A DNA stretch of 64,000 bases from Gammaproteobacteria bacterium (GTDB lineage Bacteria; Pseudomonadota; Gammaproteobacteria; GRL18), in assembly GCA_015488755.1 (NCBI GenBank), contig WFNB01000104.1, positions 62,001 through 126,000 on the forward strand, given 5' to 3'. Below the pieces are notes generated by a model. It was given only the letters and a program-made list of their open reading frames with translations, had not been told where the DNA came from and did not search any database. The stretch's first letter is position 1. Each line of letters begins with the position of its first letter. Shown one piece after another: positions 8,214 to 16,715 of the stretch. A program made the position numbers and the translations under genes.

Positions 8214-9938
8214 TTATTCACATTCTTTAAAAACCAATGCATTACATTGATGACAATAGTCCGCATCTATTTTTTTATAAAGGCTACTTATGGCTTCTTT
8301 CTTACTATCAAAAAAATGATCCGCACCAATATTTTGAATAAAGCATGATTTTGCCGCAAATTCATAAACCGAGGATTTAAGCCCGACAAAATACAAACCA
8401 CCACCTTTTTTATGCATGCGTCTATTTTCAATAACCAGAGCTTCTGCTCCTGCCAGATCAATAAAGTTGATCCCACTAGAAACAATTAATATGTGATTAA
8501 TGCGCTCATTATCGACAATACGAGCAATTCTATTTTGAATAAAATTAATCGAACCAAAATATATCGACATATCAATTCGTATAATTTTTATTTTTGGACA
8601 TTGTTTTAGAGGCTTTTTATCAATATTAACGAGTTTTCTATGTTCGGTAGCCAAGTCAACTGATAGCGTTGGAATATGAGGCGTTGATGTCTTTGCCAGA
8701 AAAAACACCAATGACAAAATAACGCCCAAGTAAATGGCAAATTCTAACTCTAAAAATAACGTAGCAAAAAATGTCGTCAAAAGAATGGCTGTTTCTGATT
8801 TACTCATCAGCAAAACTTGTTTGATGTGGTGAAAATCCACCAAATTATAGGCTACCAAAAGAATCACACCACCCATAGCAGCAACGGGAAGATAAGCGGT
8901 TAAAGGAGCAATTAATAATACAATACACATTAAAATAATGGCTGCAAATATTGCTGACATAGGCGTTTTTGCCCCGGCCTCATAGTTAATCCCTGAGCGG
9001 GTAAATGATCCTGAACCGGCATAACTGGAGAAAAAACTGCCTACCATATTGGATAAGCCTTGCCCTATAAATTCTTGGTTGGCATCAATACGTTGATTGG
9101 ATTTATTAGCCACCGCACGACTGATTGACACCGCTTCAATTAAACCTAACAAAGCAACTGCAAAGCCTTCTGGAGCAAGGTCTTTAATGATCTCCCAAGA
9201 AAAATTAGGGGTGGAAATTGGTGGCAGTTGGGAAGGGATCTCGCCCACTAATTTAATAGTATCTGTACTTTGCTTAAAATACATCGCAAGCACAGCACCC
9301 ACAATCATACCAATAAGCAGGTTAGGGATTTTAGGGAAATATTTTTTTATTACTAAGGCGGTGACTAACGTGACCAGCGCAATGGTCATTAAATAAGGGT
9401 TTATCAACTCAATATGTTGATAAATATCGACCCATGTATGTAAAAAAGACTCACCTTTTGGAATCGCAATTCCAGTAATATGTTTTATTTGACTGGTCGC
9501 AATAAGAATCGCTGCACCCGCAGTAAAACCAATGACAACGGTATGAGAGACAAAATTAACTAAAGAACCCAAACGCCCAATACCAAATGCAAACTGATAA
9601 ACACCCGCAAGAAATGTAAGTGTCAGCGCTAATGAGATAAACTCTGGAGTCCCTGGAACCGCATGGTTGCTAATAGTCGAAAAAATAACAATGGATATTG
9701 CTGTTGTCGGTCCAGACACAAGATGGTAAGAAGAACCAAATAAGGCGGCAATAATAGGTGTCACCATTGCAGTATAGAGTCCATATTGTGGTGGTAAACC
9801 CGCAATCGTGGCAAAAGCAACACCTTGAGGCAAGACAATCACAGCGCCTGTGAGACCTGCCATAAGGTCGGCTTTAAGTGTCTCCTTAGTAACAAAACGA
9901 AACCACTTAAGAAAAGGAAAGATAGAAAGTAAATTCAT
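8214..9938 (-). CDS. SulP-family anion permease with STAS domain
   Basis: The 574-residue inner-membrane transporter has the SulP core (about residues 10-395), with motifs such as GLTGAVIVLPQGVAFATIAG, GLPPQYGLYTAMV and AGSGSFTRSGINYEAGA. A cytoplasmic STAS domain follows at about 435-555, including SSGINFIDLAGAEALVIENR. Family members move sulfate, bicarbonate or dicarboxylates such as succinate (E. coli DauA); the substrate cannot be assigned here. The C-terminus carries three cysteines in DYCHQCNALVFKECE, which is unusual and could bind metal. No carbonic anhydrase or sulfate-assimilation gene is adjacent. Confidence 0.9.
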   Translation of the reverse strand: MNLLSIFPFLKWFRFVTKETLKADLMAGLTGAVIVLPQGVAFATIAGLPPQYGLYTAMVTPIIAALFGSSYHLVSGPTTAISIVIFSTISNHAVPGTPEFISLALTLTFLAGVYQFAFGIGRLGSLVNFVSHTVVIGFTAGAAILIATSQIKHITGIAIPKGESFLHTWVDIYQHIELINPYLMTIALVTLVTALVIKKYFPKIPNLLIGMIVGAVLAMYFKQSTDTIKLVGEIPSQLPPISTPNFSWEIIKDLAPEGFAVALLGLIEAVSISRAVANKSNQRIDANQEFIGQGLSNMVGSFFSSYAGSGSFTRSGINYEAGAKTPMSAIFAAIILMCIVLLIAPLTAYLPVAAMGGVILLVAYNLVDFHHIKQVLLMSKSETAILLTTFFATLFLELEFAIYLGVILSLVFFLAKTSTPHIPTLSVDLATEHRKLVNIDKKPLKQCPKIKIIRIDMSIYFGSINFIQNRIARIVDNERINHILIVSSGINFIDLAGAEALVIENRRMHKKGGGLYFVGLKSSVYEFAAKSCFIQNIGADHFFDSKKEAISSLYKKIDADYCHQCNALVFKECE

Positions 9939-10015
9939 AATAAAGGCTCATAATAATAAAGAAAGCGTGCTTAATAATCACCCTGCACCCAGACTGCTTG
10001 AAAATATAGAAATTT

Positions 10016-10438
10016 TTATTTATACGATTTTGGCTCTTTAATTGCGGATAGAATTTTTCCACTCATAAGAACCGCAATATAATGAGTTTTTTTATTCGCT
10101 AATTTCTCTACCCCACTTAATTGCACAAGATAATACCAATAATTTTCTTTGCTATGATTGTGAATTTTTTTCAACTCAATTTCATTCACTTCTAAGTTTT
10201 TTAGTTCCTCTTTTGTCTCTAGCCAAACATAAACCTTTTCTAACATTGCAGGGATCGTCAAAGGTAAGTTACCCTTGGTTGGTATCCAAGTAGACGATTG
10301 ATTAATATCATCTTTATCTGCAAAAATAATAATGGTTGAATCATCCATAGAATCAATAATTTCTATGGGTAGTTTAAACGCAAACGAACTTTGGGTACCA
10401 AAACAACACAATAAGACAATAAATAAACGAAACAACAT
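10016..10438 (-). CDS. Small secreted protein of unknown function
   Basis: From ATG 10438, which has GAGG eight bases upstream, the 140-residue product starts MLFRLFIVLLCCFGTQSSFA, a clear signal peptide with a plausible cleavage after FA. The mature part is charged and has no motif I recognise. An earlier in-frame start at 10465 lacks a ribosome site. It lies about 80 bases upstream of sulP on the same strand and might be co-transcribed with it. A periplasmic location is inferred. Confidence 0.65.
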   Translation of the reverse strand: MLFRLFIVLLCCFGTQSSFAFKLPIEIIDSMDDSTIIIFADKDDINQSSTWIPTKGNLPLTIPAMLEKVYVWLETKEELKNLEVNEIELKKIHNHSKENYWYYLVQLSGVEKLANKKTHYIAVLMSGKILSAIKEPKSYK

Positions 10439-10690
10439 AGGAAAACCTCTACCTAAAAGCACCAAAAAAATATTTAAGAATACTAATAAGTTTCAGCAAA
10501 CAGTGTAAAGTACATACTCTTAGCAGAAAAACAGTATTCAAAATACAGAAATATACAAAAATAACATAGCTATTCAGTCTGGTAATAAATATTTCACAAG
10601 TGCCTAAAGTCACAGAAATACCAGACAAATATTTCGCAAAGGCAAACGTTCTAAGTAATCGGAACTCAGGTTAAGCAAATAGAATTTAAC

Positions 10691-11047
10691 TCAATAGCGA
10701 CAAAATAACTTAAGGAAAAAGTAAGGGGGGGCTCTAGGAGTAAAGTAGTTCTTAAGATAAGATAGAATAGAGTAATAAACTGGATCACTGATAAGTTCAA
10801 ATTTATTATTCAGCAATTGAAAGCTGAAGGTTGAAACTATAGCATAAGAAGAGTCATCTGTTTCATCATAGCTTAAATAATAGTCCGCATGATCGTGAAA
10901 AAAATGTTCTGTGCAATGGTGTAATATGACAAACTGATAGCTCAGAAAAAAAAGGCCAACAAGATTGATTATATATAATCTCTTGGCTGTTTTTAAAGAT
11001 TGTTGTGCAAAAAGCATGGTAAGCAACGTCTTGTCTATCAGATTCAC
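10691..11047 (-). CDS. Hypothetical small membrane protein with a His/Asp-rich segment
   Basis: The frame encodes 118 residues with a hydrophobic segment near residues 25-45 (LYIINLVGLFFLSYQFVILH) followed by HHCTEHFFHDHADYY, a possible metal-binding stretch, and a C-terminal PRAPPYFF. Small proteins with a similar hydrophobic-His-RAPP layout are often seen near metal-efflux genes, but none is present here. The GTG start at 11047 has no good ribosome site; ATG 11017 is an alternative. I do not assign a function. Confidence 0.5.
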   Translation of the reverse strand: MNLIDKTLLTMLFAQQSLKTAKRLYIINLVGLFFLSYQFVILHHCTEHFFHDHADYYLSYDETDDSSYAIVSTFSFQLLNNKFELISDPVYYSILSYLKNYFTPRAPPYFFLKLFCRY

Positions 11048-11146
11048 AGAGCATTCTATACATTACGGACAATAAAAGCAATATCACCTAATTTCTCTAA
11101 CGTTTGGGATTTTGTCTCTCCCAAACATTCTTTCACAAACATTTTT

Positions 11147-11485
11147 TCACAAAGAGATGAGCTTCATAAATGATTGCCAAACTTTATTCGGTTCCCATAT
11201 CTGATGCAGCTCTATTAATGCTTGCTCTTCTGAGTAGCCCAGTTTTTTTATTCGATAAAGAGCAATAAAGACGGAGACTCTTTTGTTTGCCGCACAATGA
11301 ATAAATATTTTTTGTTTTTTATAACGCTCCATAATTTCTGTAAATTGAATAAAATCATCATGCTCAGGTTGATCAAATAAAACAGGGATATGGATATAGT
11401 TTATCCCTTGTTCAGCAAAAAATAATGCCTCATTTTTTACTGCATAGTCTGTATCAGCAAGTCCCAGATGCATTGTCAGGCGCAT
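11147..11485 (-). pseudogene. Tyrosine-phosphatase gene, 3' fragment (split by the defence island)
   Basis: From about 11467 downward the frame encodes LGLADTDYAVKNEALFFAEQ and then the phosphatase signature loop HCAANKRVSVF, so this is the catalytic part of a small protein-tyrosine/dual-specificity phosphatase. The six residues before it (MRLTMH) are not homologous. The missing N-terminal ~38 codons are found 12.8 kb away at 24241-24354, in the same orientation. Together they would make about 146 residues, the usual length. Without its N-terminus the protein is unlikely to fold normally. Confidence 0.85.
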
Positions 11486-11590
11486 GAGTCTCAGCAGTGG
11501 ATTGAACGGCAGTTAAACAAACAGGTGCAACAAACGGTTCAGATTGTGGTTCGTTCCTCACACAATCTAACCTTGTATCTTATTCGTTAG
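11468..11590 (+). pseudogene. Possible 3' remnant of an unknown plus-strand gene at the island edge
   Basis: A plus-strand frame ends at TAG 11588-11590 and reads like real protein (QQWIERQLNKQVQQTVQIVV and on to LTLYLIR). It has no ribosome site and begins exactly at the junction with the phosphatase fragment. It is convergent with hsdR. The likely reading is the C-terminal end of a gene brought in with the island and cut at its border. A hairpin (AGATTGTG/CACAATCT) lies within it at 11541-11568. The parent family is not recognised. Confidence 0.4.
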
Positions 11591-11595
11591 CCCTT

Positions 11596-14500
11596 CTATA
11601 CCTCAGCTGTGAACTCATTTGCAATAAGTTCTGCTTGTTTCAGCACCGTTTCTGTGGCTAGTTTTTGCATGTCGGGCGGATAGCCATATTGTCTGAGTGT
11701 GCGCTTGATAATGACTTTCAACTTAGCTCGTACACTCTCTTTTATTGTCCAATCTATTGAGGCGTTTTGCTTAACTCGCTCTGTAAGTACAACCGCCAAT
11801 TCTCGCAATTTATCATGCTGCATCAATTCTTTAGCACTTTTATTATCCGCAACGGCGGTATAAAAGGCATACTCAAATTCGGTTAAGCCAAGTTCACTGG
11901 CTTCATCGTCCATACTAATGATTTCTTTACTTAGCTTAATTAGCTCATCCATGACTTCAGCAGCAGTCAACACCTTGTTATGATATTTCTTGATAGCATT
12001 TTCCAGCATTTCCATCAGCGACTTACTTTTGACCAGATTTTTTCTGGAGCGGGATTTTAATTCATCATTGAGTAACTTTTTCAACACCTCCAAGGCAACA
12101 TTTTTATGCTCCATGCCTTTGAGTTCCAGTAAGAACTCTTCGGAAAGAATGGAAATATCAGGCTTTTTTATGCCTGCGGCATCAAAGACATCAATCACTT
12201 GTTCAGAAACTAGAGCTTGATCAATCACTTGACGAATAGTGGTTTCTATTTCTTCGTCAGTTCGACCCGTACCAGTGGCATCAAATTTGATCAAACGGGC
12301 TTTCACCGCCTGAAAAAAGGCAACTTCTTCTTTAACATCCATCGCTTGTTCGTGTGGAATGGCAATGGCAAAAGCTTTGGATAAAGCAGTCACTTCATTG
12401 ATAAAGCGTTTTTTACCATCTTCCAAGCCTAGAATATGATCTTCCGCCGCCAGAATCAGTGACAGCTTTTGTGCGGTATCTGCGGAAAAATATTGTTCAT
12501 AAGCAAAGCCATGAAAAAGCTGAGAAACCACTTCCAACTTCTCCAACATCAGTTCAACAGCTTGCTCCTGTAAAATAGTAGGGTCGCCTTTTCCACCTGC
12601 ATCCGAATAAAAAGAGAGGGCTTTTTTCAGATCAGATGCAATCCCCAAATAATCAACAATCAAACCACCGGGCTTGTCTTTATAAACACGATTCACCCGT
12701 GCAATCGCCTGCATCAGGTTATGCCCTTTCATTGGCTTGTCGATATACAGCGTGTGCAAACTGGGCGCATCAAAGCCCGTTAGCCACATATCTCGCACAA
12801 TCACCAATTTAAGTTCATCATCAGGGTGTTTCATTCTATCTGCCAGCATTTTTCTTTGTGCCTTGGTGGTATGGTGCTTGGCAATTTCAGGGCCATCGGA
12901 TGAGCTGGAAGTCATCACCACTTTAATCACACCTTTGTCCAGATCATCGGAATGCCAGTCAGATTTTATCTTGATAATTTCAGCGTAAAGTTCAGCCGCA
13001 ATGCGGCGACTCATGGCAACAATCATGCCCTTACCATCAAACACTGCCTGGCGTTGTTCAAAGTGGCTGACAATATCCTGAGCAATATTTTTGATGCGGT
13101 TTTCACTGCCAATTAACGCTTCTAACTGCGTCCATTTTGCCTTGGCTTTTTGCGTATCGGTCAAATCATCCTGTGCCAGCTCATCATCCAGTTTTTCAAC
13201 CAGTTGTTTGCCTTCCTCGCTTAAATTCACTTTAGCCAAACGGCTTTCATAATAAATACGCACCGTTGCGCCATCTTCAACGGCTTGGGCTATATCATAA
13301 ACATCAATATAATTGCCAAAAACGGCGGGGGTGTTGGTATCGGTGCTTTCGATTGGCGTACCCGTAAAGCCAAGATAAGTCGCATTGGGCAGAGCATCAC
13401 GCATGTATTTGGCGAAACCATACACCACCTTTTTACCCACCACATTGCCTTGCTCGTCTTTGTCATCAATGGTTTTTGCCTTAAAACCATACTGGGTACG
13501 ATGCGCTTCATCGGCGATCACCACGATATTTTCCCGCTGTGACAAGGTATCAAATACATTGCCCCTTGTTCCATCAGGTAAAGAGGCGGGTTGAAACTTT
13601 TGAATGGTGGAAAAAATCACCCCGCCCGAGGCAACCTGTAATAAATCCTTTAATTGATCTCGACTTTCGACCTGCTTGGGTTCTTGCCGTAATAGTTGGG
13701 TCGAAGCGGCAAAGGTATCGAATAATTGATCATCCAGATCATTGCGGTCGGTAATCACCAGAATAGTGGGGTTATCCAGTGCCAGTACAATTTTCCCTGT
13801 AAAAAACACCATCGACAGCGACTTGCCACTGCCTTGGGTATGCCAGACCACGCCGCCTTTACGGTCGCCTTTGGGTTGATTCTTTACGCCAGCCACACCA
13901 TAACTGGCAGGGTCTTCCATGACCCTATTGGGCGAACACAAGGTATCGCCCCTACCATGCCCCGTTGCCCGCAGGGTCGATTCCACCGCACGATTCACCG
14001 CATAGTATTGATGGTAGGCTGCCAGTTTTTTTACTGTTTCAATCGTCATCACGCCCGTTTTTGGGTCTTCGGTTTTGGATTTTTCAAACACAATAAAATG
14101 TCGAATCAAATCCAGCAGGGTTGCCTGATCAAGCATCCCTTTAATCAGCGTTTCAAGCTGACTGACCAAATGCGAGGCTTCCTCTTTACCATCAGCCGTT
14201 TTCCACGCCATAAAACGGCTCAACCCCGCTGAGAGTGAACCTGCCTTAGCTTCCAAACCATCGGAAATAATCATCAAGCCGTTATAGGTAAACAGGCTGG
14301 GAATCGTCGCCTTGTAGGTTTGTAGCTGTTTATAAGCCGATTTAACCGAGGCGTTTTCATCCGCTGCATTTTTAAGCTCAATCACCACCAGCGGCAAACC
14401 ATTGACGAACAACACCACATCAGGGCGTTTATTTACTCCGTTTTCAATCACAGTCAACTGATTGGCGACTACAAAATCATTATTTTCAGGATGGGTAAAA

Positions 14501-14847
14501 TCCACCAGCCAAACCAGATCACCCCGCTGGCTGCCGTTTTTTTGGTAGCTAACCTTAACCCCTTCGGTGAGCATTCGGTGAAAAGTCTCGTTATTGCTCA
14601 GTAATTCGGGGGAGTGAATGCGACTGATTTCTTTAATTGCCTCTTGCTGGGCATCGTGCGGAATACTTGGATTGATTCGGGCAATAGCCTCATTCAATCG
14701 ACTGAGCAATAATACCTCTTCAAAACTGCTACGTTGCGGGTTGTCGCTATCGGGGGCAATATCAGGGGCGTAGATGTATTCGTAACCCTGTTTTTCCAGC
14801 AGCTCTATGCAAAAGGTTTCGATGGCGTTTTCGGTGATTTTGCTCAT
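11596..14847 (-). CDS. hsdR: Type I restriction endonuclease subunit R
   Basis: The 1083-residue motor and nuclease subunit has an N-terminal PD-(D/E)XK nuclease (D143 in RPDVVLFVNG; E157 and K159 in VVIELKN). Superfamily 2 helicase motifs follow: Walker A in VVWHTQGSGKS (about 333-343), DEAH, LGFTGTPIES and a C-terminal helicase domain ending near MQAIARVNRVY. It cuts unmodified DNA after translocation, together with HsdM and HsdS. Its start overlaps the GajB-like gene by four bases (ATGA). Residues about 296-327, just before Walker A, look like an extra segment and are partly encoded by a repeat element. The frame is otherwise intact. Confidence 0.95.
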   Translation of the reverse strand: MSKITENAIETFCIELLEKQGYEYIYAPDIAPDSDNPQRSSFEEVLLLSRLNEAIARINPSIPHDAQQEAIKEISRIHSPELLSNNETFHRMLTEGVKVSYQKNGSQRGDLVWLVDFTHPENNDFVVANQLTVIENGVNKRPDVVLFVNGLPLVVIELKNAADENASVKSAYKQLQTYKATIPSLFTYNGLMIISDGLEAKAGSLSAGLSRFMAWKTADGKEEASHLVSQLETLIKGMLDQATLLDLIRHFIVFEKSKTEDPKTGVMTIETVKKLAAYHQYYAVNRAVESTLRATGHGRGDTLCSPNRVMEDPASYGVAGVKNQPKGDRKGGVVWHTQGSGKSLSMVFFTGKIVLALDNPTILVITDRNDLDDQLFDTFAASTQLLRQEPKQVESRDQLKDLLQVASGGVIFSTIQKFQPASLPDGTRGNVFDTLSQRENIVVIADEAHRTQYGFKAKTIDDKDEQGNVVGKKVVYGFAKYMRDALPNATYLGFTGTPIESTDTNTPAVFGNYIDVYDIAQAVEDGATVRIYYESRLAKVNLSEEGKQLVEKLDDELAQDDLTDTQKAKAKWTQLEALIGSENRIKNIAQDIVSHFEQRQAVFDGKGMIVAMSRRIAAELYAEIIKIKSDWHSDDLDKGVIKVVMTSSSSDGPEIAKHHTTKAQRKMLADRMKHPDDELKLVIVRDMWLTGFDAPSLHTLYIDKPMKGHNLMQAIARVNRVYKDKPGGLIVDYLGIASDLKKALSFYSDAGGKGDPTILQEQAVELMLEKLEVVSQLFHGFAYEQYFSADTAQKLSLILAAEDHILGLEDGKKRFINEVTALSKAFAIAIPHEQAMDVKEEVAFFQAVKARLIKFDATGTGRTDEEIETTIRQVIDQALVSEQVIDVFDAAGIKKPDISILSEEFLLELKGMEHKNVALEVLKKLLNDELKSRSRKNLVKSKSLMEMLENAIKKYHNKVLTAAEVMDELIKLSKEIISMDDEASELGLTEFEYAFYTAVADNKSAKELMQHDKLRELAVVLTERVKQNASIDWTIKESVRAKLKVIIKRTLRQYGYPPDMQKLATETVLKQAELIANEFTAEV
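13926..13955. repeat. Repeat-family copy inside the hsdR coding sequence
   Basis: The 30 bases starting TATTGGGCGAACACAAGG match the intergenic repeat at 20720-20748 apart from a one-base indel. The segment is a GGGCGA...TCGCCC-type palindrome, a kind of short repeat seen in many bacterial genomes. Here it lies inside hsdR and encodes part of HGRGDTLCSPNRV in frame, just ahead of the Walker A motif. Confidence 0.65.
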
Positions 14848-16715
14848 AAAATATCACCTTTCACATCCTCAACGATTTCATTATATGAAAAACCAGCAAG
14901 AAACCGTGATATCTTACGATGCTTTGAATCCCCCCAAGGCATGGTTCTTTTTTCAGGCCAAGTGACGTATAACCAGCGTTTTGATCGGGTAAATGCCACA
15001 TACAGATTGTTTTTTTCTTGTGTTAATTCTACGCCACCACTACGAACCGCACGATAATCTGGAAATGTCTCATCATCCATACCGATAATAAAAACAATAT
15101 CAAACTCTTGCCCTTTCATCGTATGCACTGTACTGAGTGTCACGCCAGTATGTTGTGCCAATGGATGTGTTTGCCCTAACGCCATTGCATTCTTAAACTG
15201 ATGCAGTGATTTATGATCGGTTGTTTTGGCGTAGTTATGCCAATGAATCAGCAACTCATCAACGTCCCTGAACAACATATTCTTTTCGTCATCATCGCTA
15301 ATAGCTATTTGTGCCTTATAGGCTTCTAGCTTACTTTTGATATTACTGCCGTTATCGCTAAGCGAAATAACCAAGTAAATGACCGCTTTTTGATTGTTAT
15401 CATCAAGACTTGTTACAATTTCAGATAAATCGGCATATTCATGGGTTAAAGAGAGCGCACCCAATAAACGCTTTTTATGAAGCTCATCTTGTGAATTGAG
15501 CTTGACTCTTAATGCCAAGTCAAAAAGTTGCATCAAGGATGATTCAAATTTCAAGACACCTGGTGTCATTTTGTAGTAATGGGGAATATTGGCAGATTGC
15601 AACGCCTCTTCCACTGGATTAAATAGATATTTATTTCTTGCCAATACGGCTATTTTTTCATAATTTAACTCACCTTCAATATCGTCGTGCTTTTTCAATG
15701 AAACAATCTCTTGGATTTTATTGGCCACCCATTGTGCTTCACTGGTCTCATTCTTAACCTTATATAATTCAAAAACACCCTGTTTGACTGTATGCTCTAT
15801 CTGACTCGCATCAGGAATAAGTTGTTGCGCCGCCTGCAATACCGCAATTGAAGAGCGGTAGTTTTCATTCAACTCAATAATAGTTGGATTAAAGTCTTTG
15901 ATGAAGTCCTTATCCATATAGTCGGGAGATGACCCGTTAAAATGAAAGATAGACTGGTTTGGATCACCCACCATTAAAATATGATTAAACTCGCCATTTG
16001 CCAATGATTTCAATAATTGATACTGGGCGTTATTCATATCTTGTGCTTCATCAATACATATTGCTGAGAAACTGCGACGATACAATGCAGCTATCTTGGG
16101 ATAGTCAACAAATAGTCCGTAGACTTTTAATAATAAGTCATCAAAATCTATAGCATTCTGCAACCTAAGAATATCTTGGTAATTTCGATAAAGTAGAATA
16201 ATATTTTCATCTTCTGTTTGTTCCGAAATGTTTAATTCATTAATTAATTTTCGTTTTACATCTGCGATAAAATTTAATGCTCGATAAGCAAATGCCTTTT
16301 GTTTTTTATTGTCAAGTTGTTCATACCTCATTACATAAGATGGTATTAAATTAATCGCTTGCCCAATCAATTCCATGCGGTCGCTTTCATCCTCAAAAAT
16401 ATGTGGCATTTCAGCATAACCGATTAAATGACCGTGGTTTTCCAAAACTGACTGACAAAAACCATGAAACGTCCCCACAAATGTTCTTTGATCAATCTCT
16501 TCAATATCAGCCAATCGGTCTTTTATTTCTTGCCCCGCCTTATTGGTAAAGGTCAATGCCAGGACTTTTTTATTACTGCGAGACAATAAAACGCGAATAC
16601 GCTCAGTGAGCACACGAGTCTTGCCACTCCCCGCACTGGCTTTAACATACAAAGCACCATTGGGGGCATCAACAATGGATTGTTGCATTTTCGAAAGCTC
16701 CACTAGGGTACTCAT
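14844..16715 (-). CDS. gajB: UvrD-like helicase, probable Gabija GajB
   Basis: The 623-residue superfamily 1 helicase shows Walker A (ASAGSGKT, residues 26-33), motif Ia (LALTFTNKA), Walker B (IDEAQD, 221-226), motif III (GDPNQSIFHF), motif V (LSTVHTMKGQEFDIVFI) and motif VI (NLYVAFTRSKRWLYVTW). On its own it would be a generic UvrD/Rep-like helicase. Its 4-base overlap with an OLD-type nuclease upstream is the gene order that defines Gabija defence, where GajB works with GajA after nucleotide depletion by phage. It also overlaps hsdR by four bases. It is somewhat longer than the founding GajB proteins. Confidence 0.82.
   Translation of the reverse strand: MSTLVELSKMQQSIVDAPNGALYVKASAGSGKTRVLTERIRVLLSRSNKKVLALTFTNKAGQEIKDRLADIEEIDQRTFVGTFHGFCQSVLENHGHLIGYAEMPHIFEDESDRMELIGQAINLIPSYVMRYEQLDNKKQKAFAYRALNFIADVKRKLINELNISEQTEDENIILLYRNYQDILRLQNAIDFDDLLLKVYGLFVDYPKIAALYRRSFSAICIDEAQDMNNAQYQLLKSLANGEFNHILMVGDPNQSIFHFNGSSPDYMDKDFIKDFNPTIIELNENYRSSIAVLQAAQQLIPDASQIEHTVKQGVFELYKVKNETSEAQWVANKIQEIVSLKKHDDIEGELNYEKIAVLARNKYLFNPVEEALQSANIPHYYKMTPGVLKFESSLMQLFDLALRVKLNSQDELHKKRLLGALSLTHEYADLSEIVTSLDDNNQKAVIYLVISLSDNGSNIKSKLEAYKAQIAISDDDEKNMLFRDVDELLIHWHNYAKTTDHKSLHQFKNAMALGQTHPLAQHTGVTLSTVHTMKGQEFDIVFIIGMDDETFPDYRAVRSGGVELTQEKNNLYVAFTRSKRWLYVTWPEKRTMPWGDSKHRKISRFLAGFSYNEIVEDVKGDIL

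Noticed and set aside
10866-11087. Alternative 73-codon frame overlapping the His-rich membrane protein
   Set aside because: The other frame has the better hydrophobic segment and composition; this one looks like its shadow.
11102-11126. Inverted repeat GTTTGGGA/TCCCAAAC after the phosphatase fragment, considered as a terminator
   Set aside because: The stem is good but no T-run follows on the minus strand, so termination is not supported.
13726-14232. Plus-strand frame of 168 codons
   Set aside because: It lies fully opposite hsdR, whose motifs are intact; the frame has no family features.
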